DNA of 64,000 nucleotides, from the NCBI RefSeq assembly GCF_008180415.1, contig NZ_VTEI01000007.1:62001-126000 (forward strand). Direction: 5' to 3'. The notes under the pieces are model-generated. The model was not told the origin of the DNA. It did not search any database and saw only the letters and a program-made list of their open reading frames with translations. Position numbers and translations under genes: made by a program. Positions within the stretch are counted from its first letter, which is position 1, and each line of letters begins with the position of its first letter. Below, piece by piece: positions 45,562 to 54,173 of the stretch. Source of the stretch: Rossellomorea vietnamensis (GTDB lineage Bacteria > Bacillota > Bacilli > Bacillales > Bacillaceae_B).

Positions 45562-46192
45562 TGTGCTCACCTGCTTTTTTTCTATATTGTAAGTGAATCT
45601 TGTCCTCTCCAAACCTGTCAGCGATGGGCTCGGAATGAGTGACCATGATGACAGTGCCGTTCCTCTCCTTCACCGATTGAATGACCCTTTCCATTACCGC
45701 CACTTCTGTCCCTCTATCCAATGCTGATGTCGGCTCATCAAGAAGGTAAACGGAAGGATTCATTAAGAGGACCCTTGCCAATGCCAGGCGCTGCTTTTCA
45801 CCGCCTGATAGTTTTTCAGAGGAATCACTCAAAGCTTTTTCAAGGAGGACAATCTGCAAAGCTTCTTTTAGCCTTTCAGGTGGAGCCGGAGCTCGCTTTG
45901 ACAACTTCAAGCCAATTTGTAAATTTTCTTCAATGCTTCCATCAAACAGGACTGGGTCCTGCTGAAGCATAACCGCCTGCCTGCGCAGCTCTACTGAATC
46001 AATTGATTCCAAGGGCCTCTCTTTATAAAATATCCGGCCCTCAGTAGGAATGAGCATTTTATTGAGAAATTTAAGAATGGTTGATTTCCCTCCACCGCTT
46101 TTACCAGTAATGCAAGTAACTTTTTCTTCTGAAAATTCCATGTTTATGGAATCCAGTATAGAATAAAATGAAACATTTTCTAATCTGAACAT
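45554..46192 (-). CDS. fetA: ABC transporter ATP-binding protein, FetA-like
   Basis: ATPase subunit of 212 residues, short for the family, with Walker A GKSGGGKST, signature LSGGEKQR, Walker B VYLLDEPTSALD and the switch His in VMVTHSEP. ATG at 46192 has GGAGGAGAGGAA upstream. It overlaps the permease gene that completes the transporter. The assignment to the FetAB group comes from the permease. Confidence 0.9.
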   Translation of the reverse strand: MFRLENVSFYSILDSINMEFSEEKVTCITGKSGGGKSTILKFLNKMLIPTEGRIFYKERPLESIDSVELRRQAVMLQQDPVLFDGSIEENLQIGLKLSKRAPAPPERLKEALQIVLLEKALSDSSEKLSGGEKQRLALARVLLMNPSVYLLDEPTSALDRGTEVAVMERVIQSVKERNGTVIMVTHSEPIADRFGEDKIHLQYRKKAGEHNE

Positions 46193-46260
46193 TTCCTCTC
46201 CTCCTGGACACTTAAATGAAAATTTACCCAAAAAAAAGAGCAGTTATGCTCTTTTTTAAT

Positions 46261-46450
46261 GGATGCTTTCTCATATATTGTTACTTTCGGAAAAATTCCA
46301 AAAGCCGGATTTTCCCCCGGATACTAAGAGTTTTATCTCTTATCAGTGAGAATAGCTCTTTTCTTTTCGGTGTTCCCAGATTTTCCCCCTCTTAATATGG
46401 TTCCGCTTCGGAGTTAATATCAAATAGCAACAAAGTTTACGAAAAGAGCC
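46261..46450 (+). repeat. DR dispersed element, copy m
   Basis: Forward copy with all parts: GCTTTCTCATATATTG left arm, AAAATTCC/GG-ATTTT hairpin, CCCGGATACTAAGAG/CTCTTATC, AATAGCAACAAAGTTTACG and AAAAGAGCC. It lies between the fetAB promoter side and the next operon. The stretch 46451-46611 shows nothing more. Confidence 0.9.
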
Positions 46451-46611
46451 TGTTTGAATGATAAAAGGTCAGTTGTACAGTACACCGATGACCGGCTGGC
46501 CCCGTCGGAAGACCCCCTCCCCTGGGGTTAACTAATCCTGCTCAAAAAAAGAATAAGGTCTTTTTCTCAAGATATACTGGCGGGGCACTCAGCTTTTTAT
46601 GCAATTCATTT

Positions 46612-47892
46612 CTACCTTGGCTTCTTACCGGTTATCTTGGCTTCTACTTGCTTTACAGATTGCTTGAACCAGGCTGTTTTATCCATCGCAATATACTTGT
46701 TTCCATATCTGACCTCTTCATAAAGACGATAGAATTCCTTATCCTCCTGAATTCCAAGTCTGCACAGCCACTCTTCAAGAGTTTCACCATTCAATCGTGA
46801 CACTCCATTCTTTTCAGCCAGTTTTTCCAATGAAAAAATATCCTTCCTTATTTCACTGTCTGCCGCTGAATACCTTGTGTTGGCCGATTGGACAGCTTTC
46901 TCTGCTATGGCGGATTCTTTAAAGGACGAAAAGCCTGCGTACCTCTTCGGGCCTTCTTCAGCCACCCAGCCTTTGTCCTTATAACGCCTCCATACATATA
47001 CCAGAATGACAAGAACCAAGACAGCTATCAGCACTTCATTCCACCACGAAAGAAAGAGCCTGCTGCTGCTATCTTCAAGTTGTTCTGACGTTATGTCGTA
47101 TGGCATATCCGGTCTCCCTATAGATTGGAGATCTTCTGACATATCCTTGGGCAGCAGTCCCAAAAGCCAGTTGATCAGCTGCCATATTGGAGTTACCAGA
47201 AAAGACAATATCCAAAATAAACCACCCATCACGTAATTGATGGACCCGTCAATTGTTTCACTCACTGCAGCAAGCACAGCGGCCAATCCGGCTAGGAGTA
47301 CAGTAAAAAGAAAGGGAAGCTTAGCCGATTTCACTCTAGTCGCCTTCTTAGAGTGCACTGCACTTTCTGCGACCCTTACTAAATATGTACCTCCACTATA
47401 AAGGATCATTCCACTCACAAAGAGAAACAGAATGATTGCTGAAGATTGTTTTTCATAAATATTTTGAAAAGCATAAGAAGAAAGGGTAATAATCAAGAAA
47501 GCGAGCATGAACCCGCCGCTCATCTCATATCGCGAGTCTCTTTCCTCCTCCAGATGGGTCGAAATTCTCCAGTGCAGCAGAAACAACAGTAAAAGCGAGG
47601 ACCACCACGGCAGTCCAAGGAAAAACTGTGCGGTCAGGAATAAAGTAACACTTATCCCTAAGAAGATGACATTAAATTTTCTACTCGATTCGATCCCTGT
47701 CCATATTAAAGGCAATGTCATCACGATAGCCAGTGATAGGAAAGGAAGAGCTCCTCCCAAGAAAGAACTTTCAGTAGTAAAAAAAGTGAGAACCGCCAGC
47801 AGCAGCAAAATATCTGCCAGTAATTTCACTGAAACCCGGGTAACGTACGCTGATTTTTCCTTTACGCGAATTTCCTGCTGTGCTGCTTCCAT
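46612..47892 (-). CDS. Membrane protein with C-terminal DUF4129, no transglutaminase domain
   Basis: A 426-residue protein with about eight N-terminal helices (to ~225), an extracellular or periplasm-side loop, one more helix near 288-305 and a cytoplasmic C-terminal DUF4129-like domain (~345-420, ending with RYGNKYIAMDK). In the MoxR-DUF58 operons of Bacillus (YeaC-YeaD-YebA) the third gene normally has a transglutaminase-like domain between these parts; it is not visible here. ATG after GGGAGTTTTGAGAAA. It overlaps the upstream DUF58 gene by 31 bases. Confidence 0.85.
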   Translation of the reverse strand: MEAAQQEIRVKEKSAYVTRVSVKLLADILLLLAVLTFFTTESSFLGGALPFLSLAIVMTLPLIWTGIESSRKFNVIFLGISVTLFLTAQFFLGLPWWSSLLLLFLLHWRISTHLEEERDSRYEMSGGFMLAFLIITLSSYAFQNIYEKQSSAIILFLFVSGMILYSGGTYLVRVAESAVHSKKATRVKSAKLPFLFTVLLAGLAAVLAAVSETIDGSINYVMGGLFWILSFLVTPIWQLINWLLGLLPKDMSEDLQSIGRPDMPYDITSEQLEDSSSRLFLSWWNEVLIAVLVLVILVYVWRRYKDKGWVAEEGPKRYAGFSSFKESAIAEKAVQSANTRYSAADSEIRKDIFSLEKLAEKNGVSRLNGETLEEWLCRLGIQEDKEFYRLYEEVRYGNKYIAMDKTAWFKQSVKQVEAKITGKKPR

Positions 47893-49061
47893 TTTCTCAA
47901 AACTCCCTGTTTATTAGTGTTTTCCAATAGGTAGACTGAAACATCCTTATAGCTAATTATCGATAATAACTTTTCACTTTCTTTATCCTGTATTCCGGCA
48001 GAAATGAGCACCGGGGGAATTTGATGATGCAGAATCAAATATTGATACATGATGCTGAATGGAAAAGTTACATCCTCAACTGAAAGGACTGAAAGCATCT
48101 CCAGTGCTCTCTGCCGCTGCTTCTTGCCTTCTCCGATCGGAAGGTAATAAAAAGGTGTCCTGTTCAAAGAACGAACGTTGATGGCGAGAGAATAAGGGAT
48201 ATCGTTTTTGGCTGCCGTCTCAATGATAAACGCTGTCCGTTCAATCAGTTCTTCCAATTCTCCAGTGATTGAATATTGTGAAGATATATTAAGGGTAATC
48301 AGCCAATTCCTGCTTGTGGCAGGTGAGTTAACTTTTGTCTGCAGGGACTGTAATCTTGCAGTGGCTTTCCAATTGATATCTGCAAAGCTGTCACCTGGTG
48401 AGTAATCTCTTGTTCCAACAGGCTGAAATGGATCCCGGAAAAGAGAGTCATGCACAGCAAATACACCTTGAGTCCTCGTATGGGCGGAAGTAAAACCATC
48501 CACCGCTTTTTTCTGAGGAAACACAAGCAGTTCCGCTTTAACAGGCTTAGTATATTGCATGTGAACCTCTCCGCTTCCAAACAGATTAGGTATATCTACG
48601 AACATTTTATCAATTTTCGCCAACCCTCTCCGTTGCGCTTCCACAGGAAATTCAATGCATACTGATTCATTTTTATGGATGGAAAATGGAACTTTCATCT
48701 CTATGATTCCGCCTGGAAAAACATCATAGTCGACTCCTGCCGGATGGACCACGTCATTAAACCGAAGAATCAATGACCCATTCAAAATCGGCAAGCCGCC
48801 ATTCCTGAAAGTGAAAGTCCATATTGCCTGGTCTCCTTTATTAAGCCTCTCCCTTGACCTTTCATTTTGAAAAGTCAGCTTCTCTCCTGCCTTATTTACA
48901 TATAATTGTGCACTGTAAAATAAGAGGAACGAGACCAGGAAGATCAGCAGCACCAGGAAATTTTGAAAAAAAAGTCCAAGTACTGCCAGTATCAGGCTTA
49001 AAAATGTACAGACCGTTATTGATTGTAATTCAGTCGTCTCCTTTTTCCACTCCACGGTCAC
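47862..49061 (-). CDS. DUF58 family protein
   Basis: A 399-residue protein with two N-terminal membrane helices (~15-55), a beta-rich middle domain and the DUF58 core with signature VGTRDYSPGDSFADINWKA near 217-235. DUF58 proteins have a von Willebrand A-like fold and act with MoxR ATPases, probably in assembly or regulation of cell-surface complexes. GTG start overlaps the moxR stop by four bases, so the genes are coupled; a GTG six bases later is an alternative. Confidence 0.9.
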   Translation of the reverse strand: MTVEWKKETTELQSITVCTFLSLILAVLGLFFQNFLVLLIFLVSFLLFYSAQLYVNKAGEKLTFQNERSRERLNKGDQAIWTFTFRNGGLPILNGSLILRFNDVVHPAGVDYDVFPGGIIEMKVPFSIHKNESVCIEFPVEAQRRGLAKIDKMFVDIPNLFGSGEVHMQYTKPVKAELLVFPQKKAVDGFTSAHTRTQGVFAVHDSLFRDPFQPVGTRDYSPGDSFADINWKATARLQSLQTKVNSPATSRNWLITLNISSQYSITGELEELIERTAFIIETAAKNDIPYSLAINVRSLNRTPFYYLPIGEGKKQRQRALEMLSVLSVEDVTFPFSIMYQYLILHHQIPPVLISAGIQDKESEKLLSIISYKDVSVYLLENTNKQGVLRKWKQHSRKFA

Positions 49062-49990
49062 ACCCTCGATTCGACAGGAACCACTATTTCTTCTATAAGC
49101 TCTTCCATGATCCTTTCAGCTGTTTTTGTCAGTGAAGCTTCCGGAGTCAAAGAGATTCTATGGCTCAGCACAAATTTGGCAACCTTCTTTATATCTGCAG
49201 GTGTGACATAATCTCTTTCATTGATATAAGCCATTCCTTGTGAGGCCCGCATCAAGGCAAGGCTGGCACGGGGACTCACGCCCAATTCAATCATCTCATG
49301 ATCCCTGGTATTCCTGGCAATCTGCAATATGTAAGTTTCTATATCTTCTGAGACATGGATTTCTTGAACGTCTTTTGCACATTTTTTAAGTTCTTCAGGT
49401 GTAATGACCGGATGAAGATCATTAAAAGGCTGTTTACCCTTAAATCTTCTTAGCATTTCCCTCTCACTCTCAAACTCTGGATAGGCAATAGGCAGTTTCA
49501 TTAAAAATCTATCGAGCTGGGCTGCCGGGAGCGGAAAGGTGCCTTGCTGTGATTCAACTGGATTTTGTGTTGCAAGAACTATAAATGGCTCTTCCAGCTT
49601 CAGCGTTTTACCTTCAATGGTCACCTGCTTTTCTTCCATGACTTCCAGGAGGCTTGATTGAGTCCTCGGAGTTGCCCTGTTGATTTCATCGGCAAGAAGC
49701 ACATTGGTCACTACCGGGCCCGGACGAAGTTCAAACTCGTTTTCTTTCGGGTTAAAATAGTGGATACCTGTCACATCACTCGGCAGCACGTCAGGTGTAA
49801 ACTGGATTCTGCAGAAACTCGACTGAATACAGGCTGCAAATGTTTTCGCCAGCATGGTTTTCCCTGTTCCCGGAACACTTTCAAATAATACATGTCCACC
49901 CTGCAGGAGAGCGATACTTAACAATTCAATTTCATGATCCATACCAATCATTACTTTTCCTATTTCTTCTTTCAACTTGTTAACAAACAC
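49058..49990 (-). CDS. MoxR-family AAA+ ATPase
   Basis: A 310-residue AAA+ chaperone-like ATPase. Walker A is VPGTGKTMLAK (near 40), Walker B LLADEINRATPRTQ (near 103), sensor I in ATQNPVE, and the C-terminal lid has SPRASLALMRASQ. It is the first gene of a three-gene operon with DUF58 and DUF4129 proteins; MoxR proteins are thought to insert cofactors into, or remodel, partner complexes. GTG start after GGGGGAG. Confidence 0.94.
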   Translation of the reverse strand: MFVNKLKEEIGKVMIGMDHEIELLSIALLQGGHVLFESVPGTGKTMLAKTFAACIQSSFCRIQFTPDVLPSDVTGIHYFNPKENEFELRPGPVVTNVLLADEINRATPRTQSSLLEVMEEKQVTIEGKTLKLEEPFIVLATQNPVESQQGTFPLPAAQLDRFLMKLPIAYPEFESEREMLRRFKGKQPFNDLHPVITPEELKKCAKDVQEIHVSEDIETYILQIARNTRDHEMIELGVSPRASLALMRASQGMAYINERDYVTPADIKKVAKFVLSHRISLTPEASLTKTAERIMEELIEEIVVPVESRV

Positions 49991-50218
49991 ATTACTCCCC
50001 CATTTCTATCTTTCTTTCATTATATCAAAAGAGCATTAATGATTACATAATATTCTAAATCCTCGAAACGATTCTATACAGGAAAAAGATGTTTCGTTAA
50101 AATGGACTTAAGTAATGACTTTTCTTAAACATTTCATCAGAATAAAAAGCTGGATTCACTATAAAAAGCAAAAATTCAAAGAAAACACACTAACTAATAG
50201 ATAAAGCAGGTGATAAAA

Positions 50219-50596
50219 TTGAAACCTTTCATACGCGGGGAATCGTTCCGCTACACTTTTAAGAACCCTCTTCCAGGCAGATTTAAGTTACATATGGATC
50301 AAGGAAGGGAACGTGCTTCCACAAAAGAGGGAGCTTTACTTATTAAGGACATCAGTCCAAAAGGCATGCGGTTCAAGACAGAATACACTTTGCCCGTTGA
50401 CCGGATTGATTTTGAATTGGAAATACATTTTGAATTAATGGACCAGCCGATCACTATGGCAGGCCGCCCAATTTGGAGAAAGGGTGCTGGGAAGGAGATA
50501 CTTTATGGGTTTACTTCAGTGGAAGATGCTGAAACAGAGAAGTTGATTATCGAGACTCTGAAATCGTACTCAAAAGAAGATAAAAAGAAGCAGTAA
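50219..50596 (+). CDS. PilZ-domain-like protein
   Basis: A 125-residue single-domain protein. The DISPKGMRF segment fits the (D/N)xSxxG part of the PilZ motif. The preceding Arg-rich part reads RGESFR, spaced one residue more than the classical RxxxR, so cyclic di-GMP binding is possible but not secure. TTG at 50219 is chosen because AGGTGATAAA precedes it; the frame also allows a GTG nine bases earlier. YkuI is the other c-di-GMP-type protein in the window. Confidence 0.75.
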   Translation: MKPFIRGESFRYTFKNPLPGRFKLHMDQGRERASTKEGALLIKDISPKGMRFKTEYTLPVDRIDFELEIHFELMDQPITMAGRPIWRKGAGKEILYGFTSVEDAETEKLIIETLKSYSKEDKKKQ

Positions 50597-50613
50597 GGTC
50601 AGCTGCTTCTTTT
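50581..50613 (+). terminator. Terminator after the PilZ-like gene
   Basis: AAAAGAAGCAG pairs with CTGCTTCTTTT; the hairpin includes the last codons and stop of the gene. Confidence 0.85.
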
Positions 50614-50615
50614 TA

Positions 50616-50800
50616 GGCTATTTCGTAAACTTTGCTGCTATTTCGCACTAATTCCGAAGTAATAAACTTAATTCACCTGTTTAACCTCGTAAACAGGTGA
50701 AGAAAAGAGCCTCTCACCATTAGAGAGTAATACCTCGTATCCAGAGAAAAATCCGGCTCTTGGGATTTTTTCGAAAGCAGCAATGTATGCGAAAACAGCC
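50616..50800 (-). repeat. DR dispersed element, copy n
   Basis: Reverse copy (GGCTATTTCGTAAACTTTGC to GCGAAAACAGCC). It carries a unique CACCTGTTTAACCTCGTAAACAGGTG inverted repeat of 10-bp arms in the variable region. Confidence 0.88.
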
Positions 50801-50897
50801 TTTTATCATTATAATTTACAAAATATTAAAATAATTAAGCACTTCCATAAACATTCCTTCTATATGATGTAATAAACCATCATAGGAGGAACTCAAT

Positions 50898-50978
50898 ATG
50901 TTCTGGAATATTGTTATATGCATTATTTTTGTCGCGGTTATTGGAACCTTTAATATCATCCTGCTCAAAAAACAGTAG
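50898..50978 (+). CDS. 26-residue single-helix membrane peptide
   Basis: AGGAGGA is spaced seven bases before the ATG. The product begins MFWNIVICIIFVAVIGTFN and ends with LLKKQ, one membrane helix with a short basic tail. No family recognised. It ends five bases before the convergent short-chain dehydrogenase gene. The strong binding site and helix make a real small membrane protein likely, although expression is unproven. Confidence 0.6.
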   Translation: MFWNIVICIIFVAVIGTFNIILLKKQ

Positions 50979-50982
50979 CAGA

Positions 50983-51723
50983 TTAATGTTCATAAATCAT
51001 TTTTCTTGTCATTCCGCCGTCAATCACCAAATTTTCGCCATTGATAAAGTTATTTTCTTCATGACATAAAAACAGGCAGGCTCTTGCCACATCATCAGGG
51101 GTGCCGACCCTGTTAGAAGGGTGCTGGAAATGATCTTTTTCCCTCAAGCTTCCATAATCACCCGTTTCTATCCAGCCAGGACTGATACTGTTCACTTTGA
51201 TATTGTACTCACTGAGAGTAATGGCCAAAGCATGACTCAATGAAACAATTCCGCCTTTGCTGGCAGAATAGGCCTCTGTATGGGGCTCAGACATCGCTGC
51301 TCTGGTCGATGCCATATTGATGATGCTTCCGCCTAGATCTTTCATAAGCAGCGCCGCTTCTTTAGACATAAAGAACATACTGCTCAAGTTAGTGGAAATC
51401 ACTTCTTCCCAATCTTTTTCTTCCATGTCCCAAAAATTCTTGAACTTTGAAATTCCTGCATTGTTGATCAAGACATCCACCTTTGGGTAACTGCTTTTTA
51501 TTTCTGTGAAAAGTGTTTTCACTTCCTTATAATTGCCAACATCACATTTCTTAAAAATGATAGACATTCCTTCATCTTTAAGTTCCCGGCATACTCTTAT
51601 CCCTTCTTCTTCCTCTTTATCTACCAGTATCACGGTATAGTCTTCCCTGCAAAACCTATTGACAATGGCTTTTCCAATTCCGTTCGCCCCTCCGGTCACA
51701 ATAGCAATCTTATTCTCCTCCAT
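50983..51723 (-). CDS. Short-chain dehydrogenase/reductase
   Basis: A 246-residue NAD(P)-dependent oxidoreductase of the classical SDR family: TGGANGIGKAI (9-19), NNAGISK, the catalytic Ser in INMASTRAA and YSASK (Tyr and Lys) near 153-157. Asp in VDKEEE after the second strand favours NAD(H). The substrate is unknown. ATG is preceded by AAAGGAGGAATATAA. Monocistronic as far as can be seen. Confidence 0.9.
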   Translation of the reverse strand: MEENKIAIVTGGANGIGKAIVNRFCREDYTVILVDKEEEEGIRVCRELKDEGMSIIFKKCDVGNYKEVKTLFTEIKSSYPKVDVLINNAGISKFKNFWDMEEKDWEEVISTNLSSMFFMSKEAALLMKDLGGSIINMASTRAAMSEPHTEAYSASKGGIVSLSHALAITLSEYNIKVNSISPGWIETGDYGSLREKDHFQHPSNRVGTPDDVARACLFLCHEENNFINGENLVIDGGMTRKMIYEH

Positions 51724-51817
51724 TTATATTCCTCCTTTTAAAGTAATCTTTCCAAATAATTTACCCGCTAAACTTTGTCTTTATTTCAGCTTTGGATAAC
51801 CGGATTGCGAAGTTAAT

Positions 51818-51843
51818 AAAAAAGCCTGCCAGAATGGGCAGAC
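51818..51843 (-). terminator. Terminator after the 64-residue gene
   Basis: GTCTGCC pairs with GGCAGGC around CATTCT, followed by TTTTTT in the minus direction. Confidence 0.88.
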
Positions 51844-52038
51844 TTAACTTCGCGGTTTTTCCATATATGTATAAATGATGTCTCCACCCTGCTGTGCTAT
51901 CCCGCGAAAGAACTTAAAATCATCTTGTGTAATTAATACATTCCTGAATTGAAGGAAATCCGACTTACTGACCCTATATTCATCAATCCCTTTGTTTCTT
52001 AATTCATCCAGAATCGCTGCAATTTCTTGTTCTTCCAT
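51844..52038 (-). CDS. Small conserved acidic protein, 64 residues
   Basis: Starts MEEQEIAAILDELRNKGIDE and ends in a beta-rich GGDIIYTYMEKPRS. It appears to be a soluble cytoplasmic protein. I do not recognise a named family. AAAGGGGATTAGT precedes the ATG and a strong terminator follows, so it is its own transcription unit. Confidence 0.8.
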   Translation of the reverse strand: MEEQEIAAILDELRNKGIDEYRVSKSDFLQFRNVLITQDDFKFFRGIAQQGGDIIYTYMEKPRS

Positions 52039-52338
52039 ACTAATCCCCTTTCATCCGGCAAACCGCTTTTTCCAGATTGCCAACTATTAGTCTGATATAG
52101 TTTTACACACATAATATAGTAGCACGGAAAATTCACTTGGTGAAGTTCCTATTTATTTCCTATTGATGATGAATTCAAGCTCTGCGGTTTTGTAAGAGGA
52201 AGCTGGAAAGTTATTATGGCGCTATACCCGTTAACATACCATTATTATAATATTTAGATAAAGTTCTTTACCTTTTCGTTATTTTAAGGCAAACTGTAAT
52301 TAATTGTTTCTGAAACTTTTGACAAAGGAGAGAGATTT
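52039..52338. other. Intergenic region without recognisable content
   Basis: AT-rich divergent promoter region between the 64-residue gene and ykvS. Apart from TATAAT-like tracts near 52.25 kb I see no repeat, RNA or reading frame that can be supported. Confidence 0.5.
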
Positions 52339-52518
52339 GTGAAAAAAGCAGAAGTAGGTAACCTAATAGAATTTAAAAATGGACTAAAAGGGGTCGTTGA
52401 GAAAGTGAATGAAAACTCCGTCATCGTCGATTTGACACTCATGGAAAACTTCCGTGATTTGGAACTCGAAGAAAAAACAGTTGTTAACCATAAAAATTAT
52501 AAAATCCTTGAAGCATAG
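52339..52518 (+). CDS. ykvS: DUF2187 family protein YkvS
   Basis: A 59-residue protein starting at a GTG with AAGGAGAG eight bases upstream. It reads VGNLIEFKNGLKGVVEKV and then a short beta-rich domain, matching the YkvS/DUF2187 KOW-like family of Bacillaceae. Its function is unknown. A terminator follows the stop codon. Confidence 0.88.
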   Translation: MKKAEVGNLIEFKNGLKGVVEKVNENSVIVDLTLMENFRDLELEEKTVVNHKNYKILEA

Positions 52519-52530
52519 AGTAATGAAAAG

Positions 52531-52565
52531 GCCTGGTATCCCCGCGATAAATACCAGGCTGTTTC
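52531..52565 (+). terminator. Terminator after ykvS
   Basis: GCCTGGTAT pairs with ATACCAGGC, followed by TGTTTCC. Confidence 0.8.
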
Positions 52566-52652
52566 CCAGCTATAGTTCTCTTCCAGTGAAGGATATTATT
52601 ATAGGGTATTGTTTGGGTATTGTTCAGGACCATTGATAAAATATTCACACAT

Positions 52653-52778
52653 CTATTTTTTATTCTTCGAAATGCTCTCACCTTCTAATTCCTTGAAAGA
52701 CTCAACTTTTCCATGAGGATGCTGATCCTGTTTCCTTACATTCCATTGCCTTTCCTTTTCATGCTTAGATTTTGTCAT
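52653..52778 (-). CDS. 41-residue basic protein, DUF6254-like
   Basis: The product begins MTKSKHEKERQWNVRKQDQH and continues HGKVESFKELEGE. It is a short, highly charged, probably disordered protein of a type common in spore-formers (resembling DUF6254 from memory). AAGAAGGAAG lies before the ATG. It lies downstream of ykvI on the same strand, 63 bases away. Confidence 0.65.
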   Translation of the reverse strand: MTKSKHEKERQWNVRKQDQHPHGKVESFKELEGESISKNKK

Positions 52779-52841
52779 GTGTTCTTCCTTCTTTTTATTC
52801 TCCTATAGAGTGGCTTTTTCTCTGAGATTTCATACAAAACA

Positions 52842-53882
52842 TTAAGATTTGTTCCCTGACGGCTTCATCCACAGCAGGATGATGAACAGCAGACTTAAAT
52901 AGCCAAACAGCGGGTATAAGTAAGACAGCAGCTGGCTGTACTCAAAGAAACTAAGGAGATAAATGATAATGAAAATAACAAAAGTGATGAAAATTCTTCT
53001 TCCATTCCAATAATTGGCCATCTGTTTCTCTAAACCAAATACCCCTCCTATAATGGATGTAAATATCTCCCCAAAAATAATGAAGATGTAAATCCCATAT
53101 AAACTGCCAGCCATGCTTTTCATAACGATGGCCATTGGAATTTCATACGAGGTAACATCCGGTATCATGATAAGAGTAAAATGGCTTGATATTAAGATAA
53201 TGGTAAGAAGGACCCCGCCGAGGATGCCGCCATACTTAACGGTTTTGATATCCTTAATTTCTGCTGCGACAGGTACCAGAACCGCCTGAGCCATAGCCAG
53301 ATTGAACGCTGCATAGGAAAAAGGGCTTATGACTGCTTTCCAGCCATCATCGGCATGAGGGATTTTTAGTAAAGCTTCGAGGAAACCAGGCTGAAAAATG
53401 TTTGCAAGCATGATCGAAATATTAAATATGATCATAATCGGTACTACAAGGGTATTGACCGCGAATAAACCTTTCATACCAATCATCATTACGATGAACC
53501 CTAGGAAAATAGACAGCAGTACACCTGTTTGTTTACTCATGCCAAGCTGTTCTTCAAAAACCGCTCCTGCCCCGGATAACATGACTGCCGTGACTCCAAG
53601 AAGCATTAGCATCATCAGGATGTTCATGAACTTGGAAAACCATTTTCCGAACAGATATTCATTGAATTCTTCATAAGATTTAGCTTTAATTTGATGTGCC
53701 TTCACCATAATCTTTGCTCCCAGGAAGATAAACAAATAACCGCTAATTAAGATTCCGACCAAACCAATGAATCCGAATCGTGTAAAGAACTCGACGATTT
53801 CCCTGCCTGTAGCAAAACCCGCTCCAATAATTGTTCCTACATATACGGCAGCCAATTGAAAAATGCCGCTCCCTCTCTTCAT
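52842..53882 (-). CDS. ykvI: YkvI-family membrane transporter
   Basis: A 346-residue integral membrane protein with about ten helices of the LeuT/APC-like fold. The N-terminal motif IIGAGFATGREIVEFF contains the unwound helix typical of sodium-coupled amino acid transporters. B. subtilis YkvI is the closest match I know; the substrate is undetermined. ATG after GGGGTGGGATAA. Divergent from clpE. Confidence 0.88.
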   Translation of the reverse strand: MKRGSGIFQLAAVYVGTIIGAGFATGREIVEFFTRFGFIGLVGILISGYLFIFLGAKIMVKAHQIKAKSYEEFNEYLFGKWFSKFMNILMMLMLLGVTAVMLSGAGAVFEEQLGMSKQTGVLLSIFLGFIVMMIGMKGLFAVNTLVVPIMIIFNISIMLANIFQPGFLEALLKIPHADDGWKAVISPFSYAAFNLAMAQAVLVPVAAEIKDIKTVKYGGILGGVLLTIILISSHFTLIMIPDVTSYEIPMAIVMKSMAGSLYGIYIFIIFGEIFTSIIGGVFGLEKQMANYWNGRRIFITFVIFIIIYLLSFFEYSQLLSYLYPLFGYLSLLFIILLWMKPSGNKS

Positions 53883-54036
53883 TTATCCCACCCCACAATT
53901 ACTTGCTGTACTTTTGAAAGATTTCACGGACGCTCCTTATCCAACCCTAAGGCCGCTATTTAACCATATGTACAAGCAGGTTGATTAAGAAGTACAAAAT
54001 CCACACTTAAAGGAGATAATTACCAAAGCATAACTC

Positions 54037-54065
54037 TTGAAAGTCAAAATTAGTCAAAGTATAAT
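54037..54065 (+). promoter_or_regulatory. clpE promoter with embedded CtsR operator
   Basis: TTGAAA, a 17-base spacer and TATAAT form a near-perfect SigA promoter. The spacer contains AGTCAAAATTAGTCAAAG, a direct repeat matching the CtsR heptad operator RGTCAAANANRGTCAAA. Binding there would block the polymerase until heat or protein stress inactivates CtsR. Confidence 0.85.
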
Positions 54066-54073
54066 TTGATCAA

Positions 54074-54090
54074 GGTCAGAAATGATCAAA
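54074..54090 (+). promoter_or_regulatory. Second CtsR-like operator upstream of clpE
   Basis: GGTCAGAAATGATCAAA has the same tandem-heptad arrangement with two mismatches and begins nine bases after the -10 box. Multiple CtsR sites are typical of clpE. Confidence 0.65.
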
Positions 54091-54173
54091 CATTTACAAC
54101 TCATTACTATTTATATAGATAGAGTAAAAGTCAGTAATATTTAATACTCATTTTCTTACAGGAGGAATAATTT

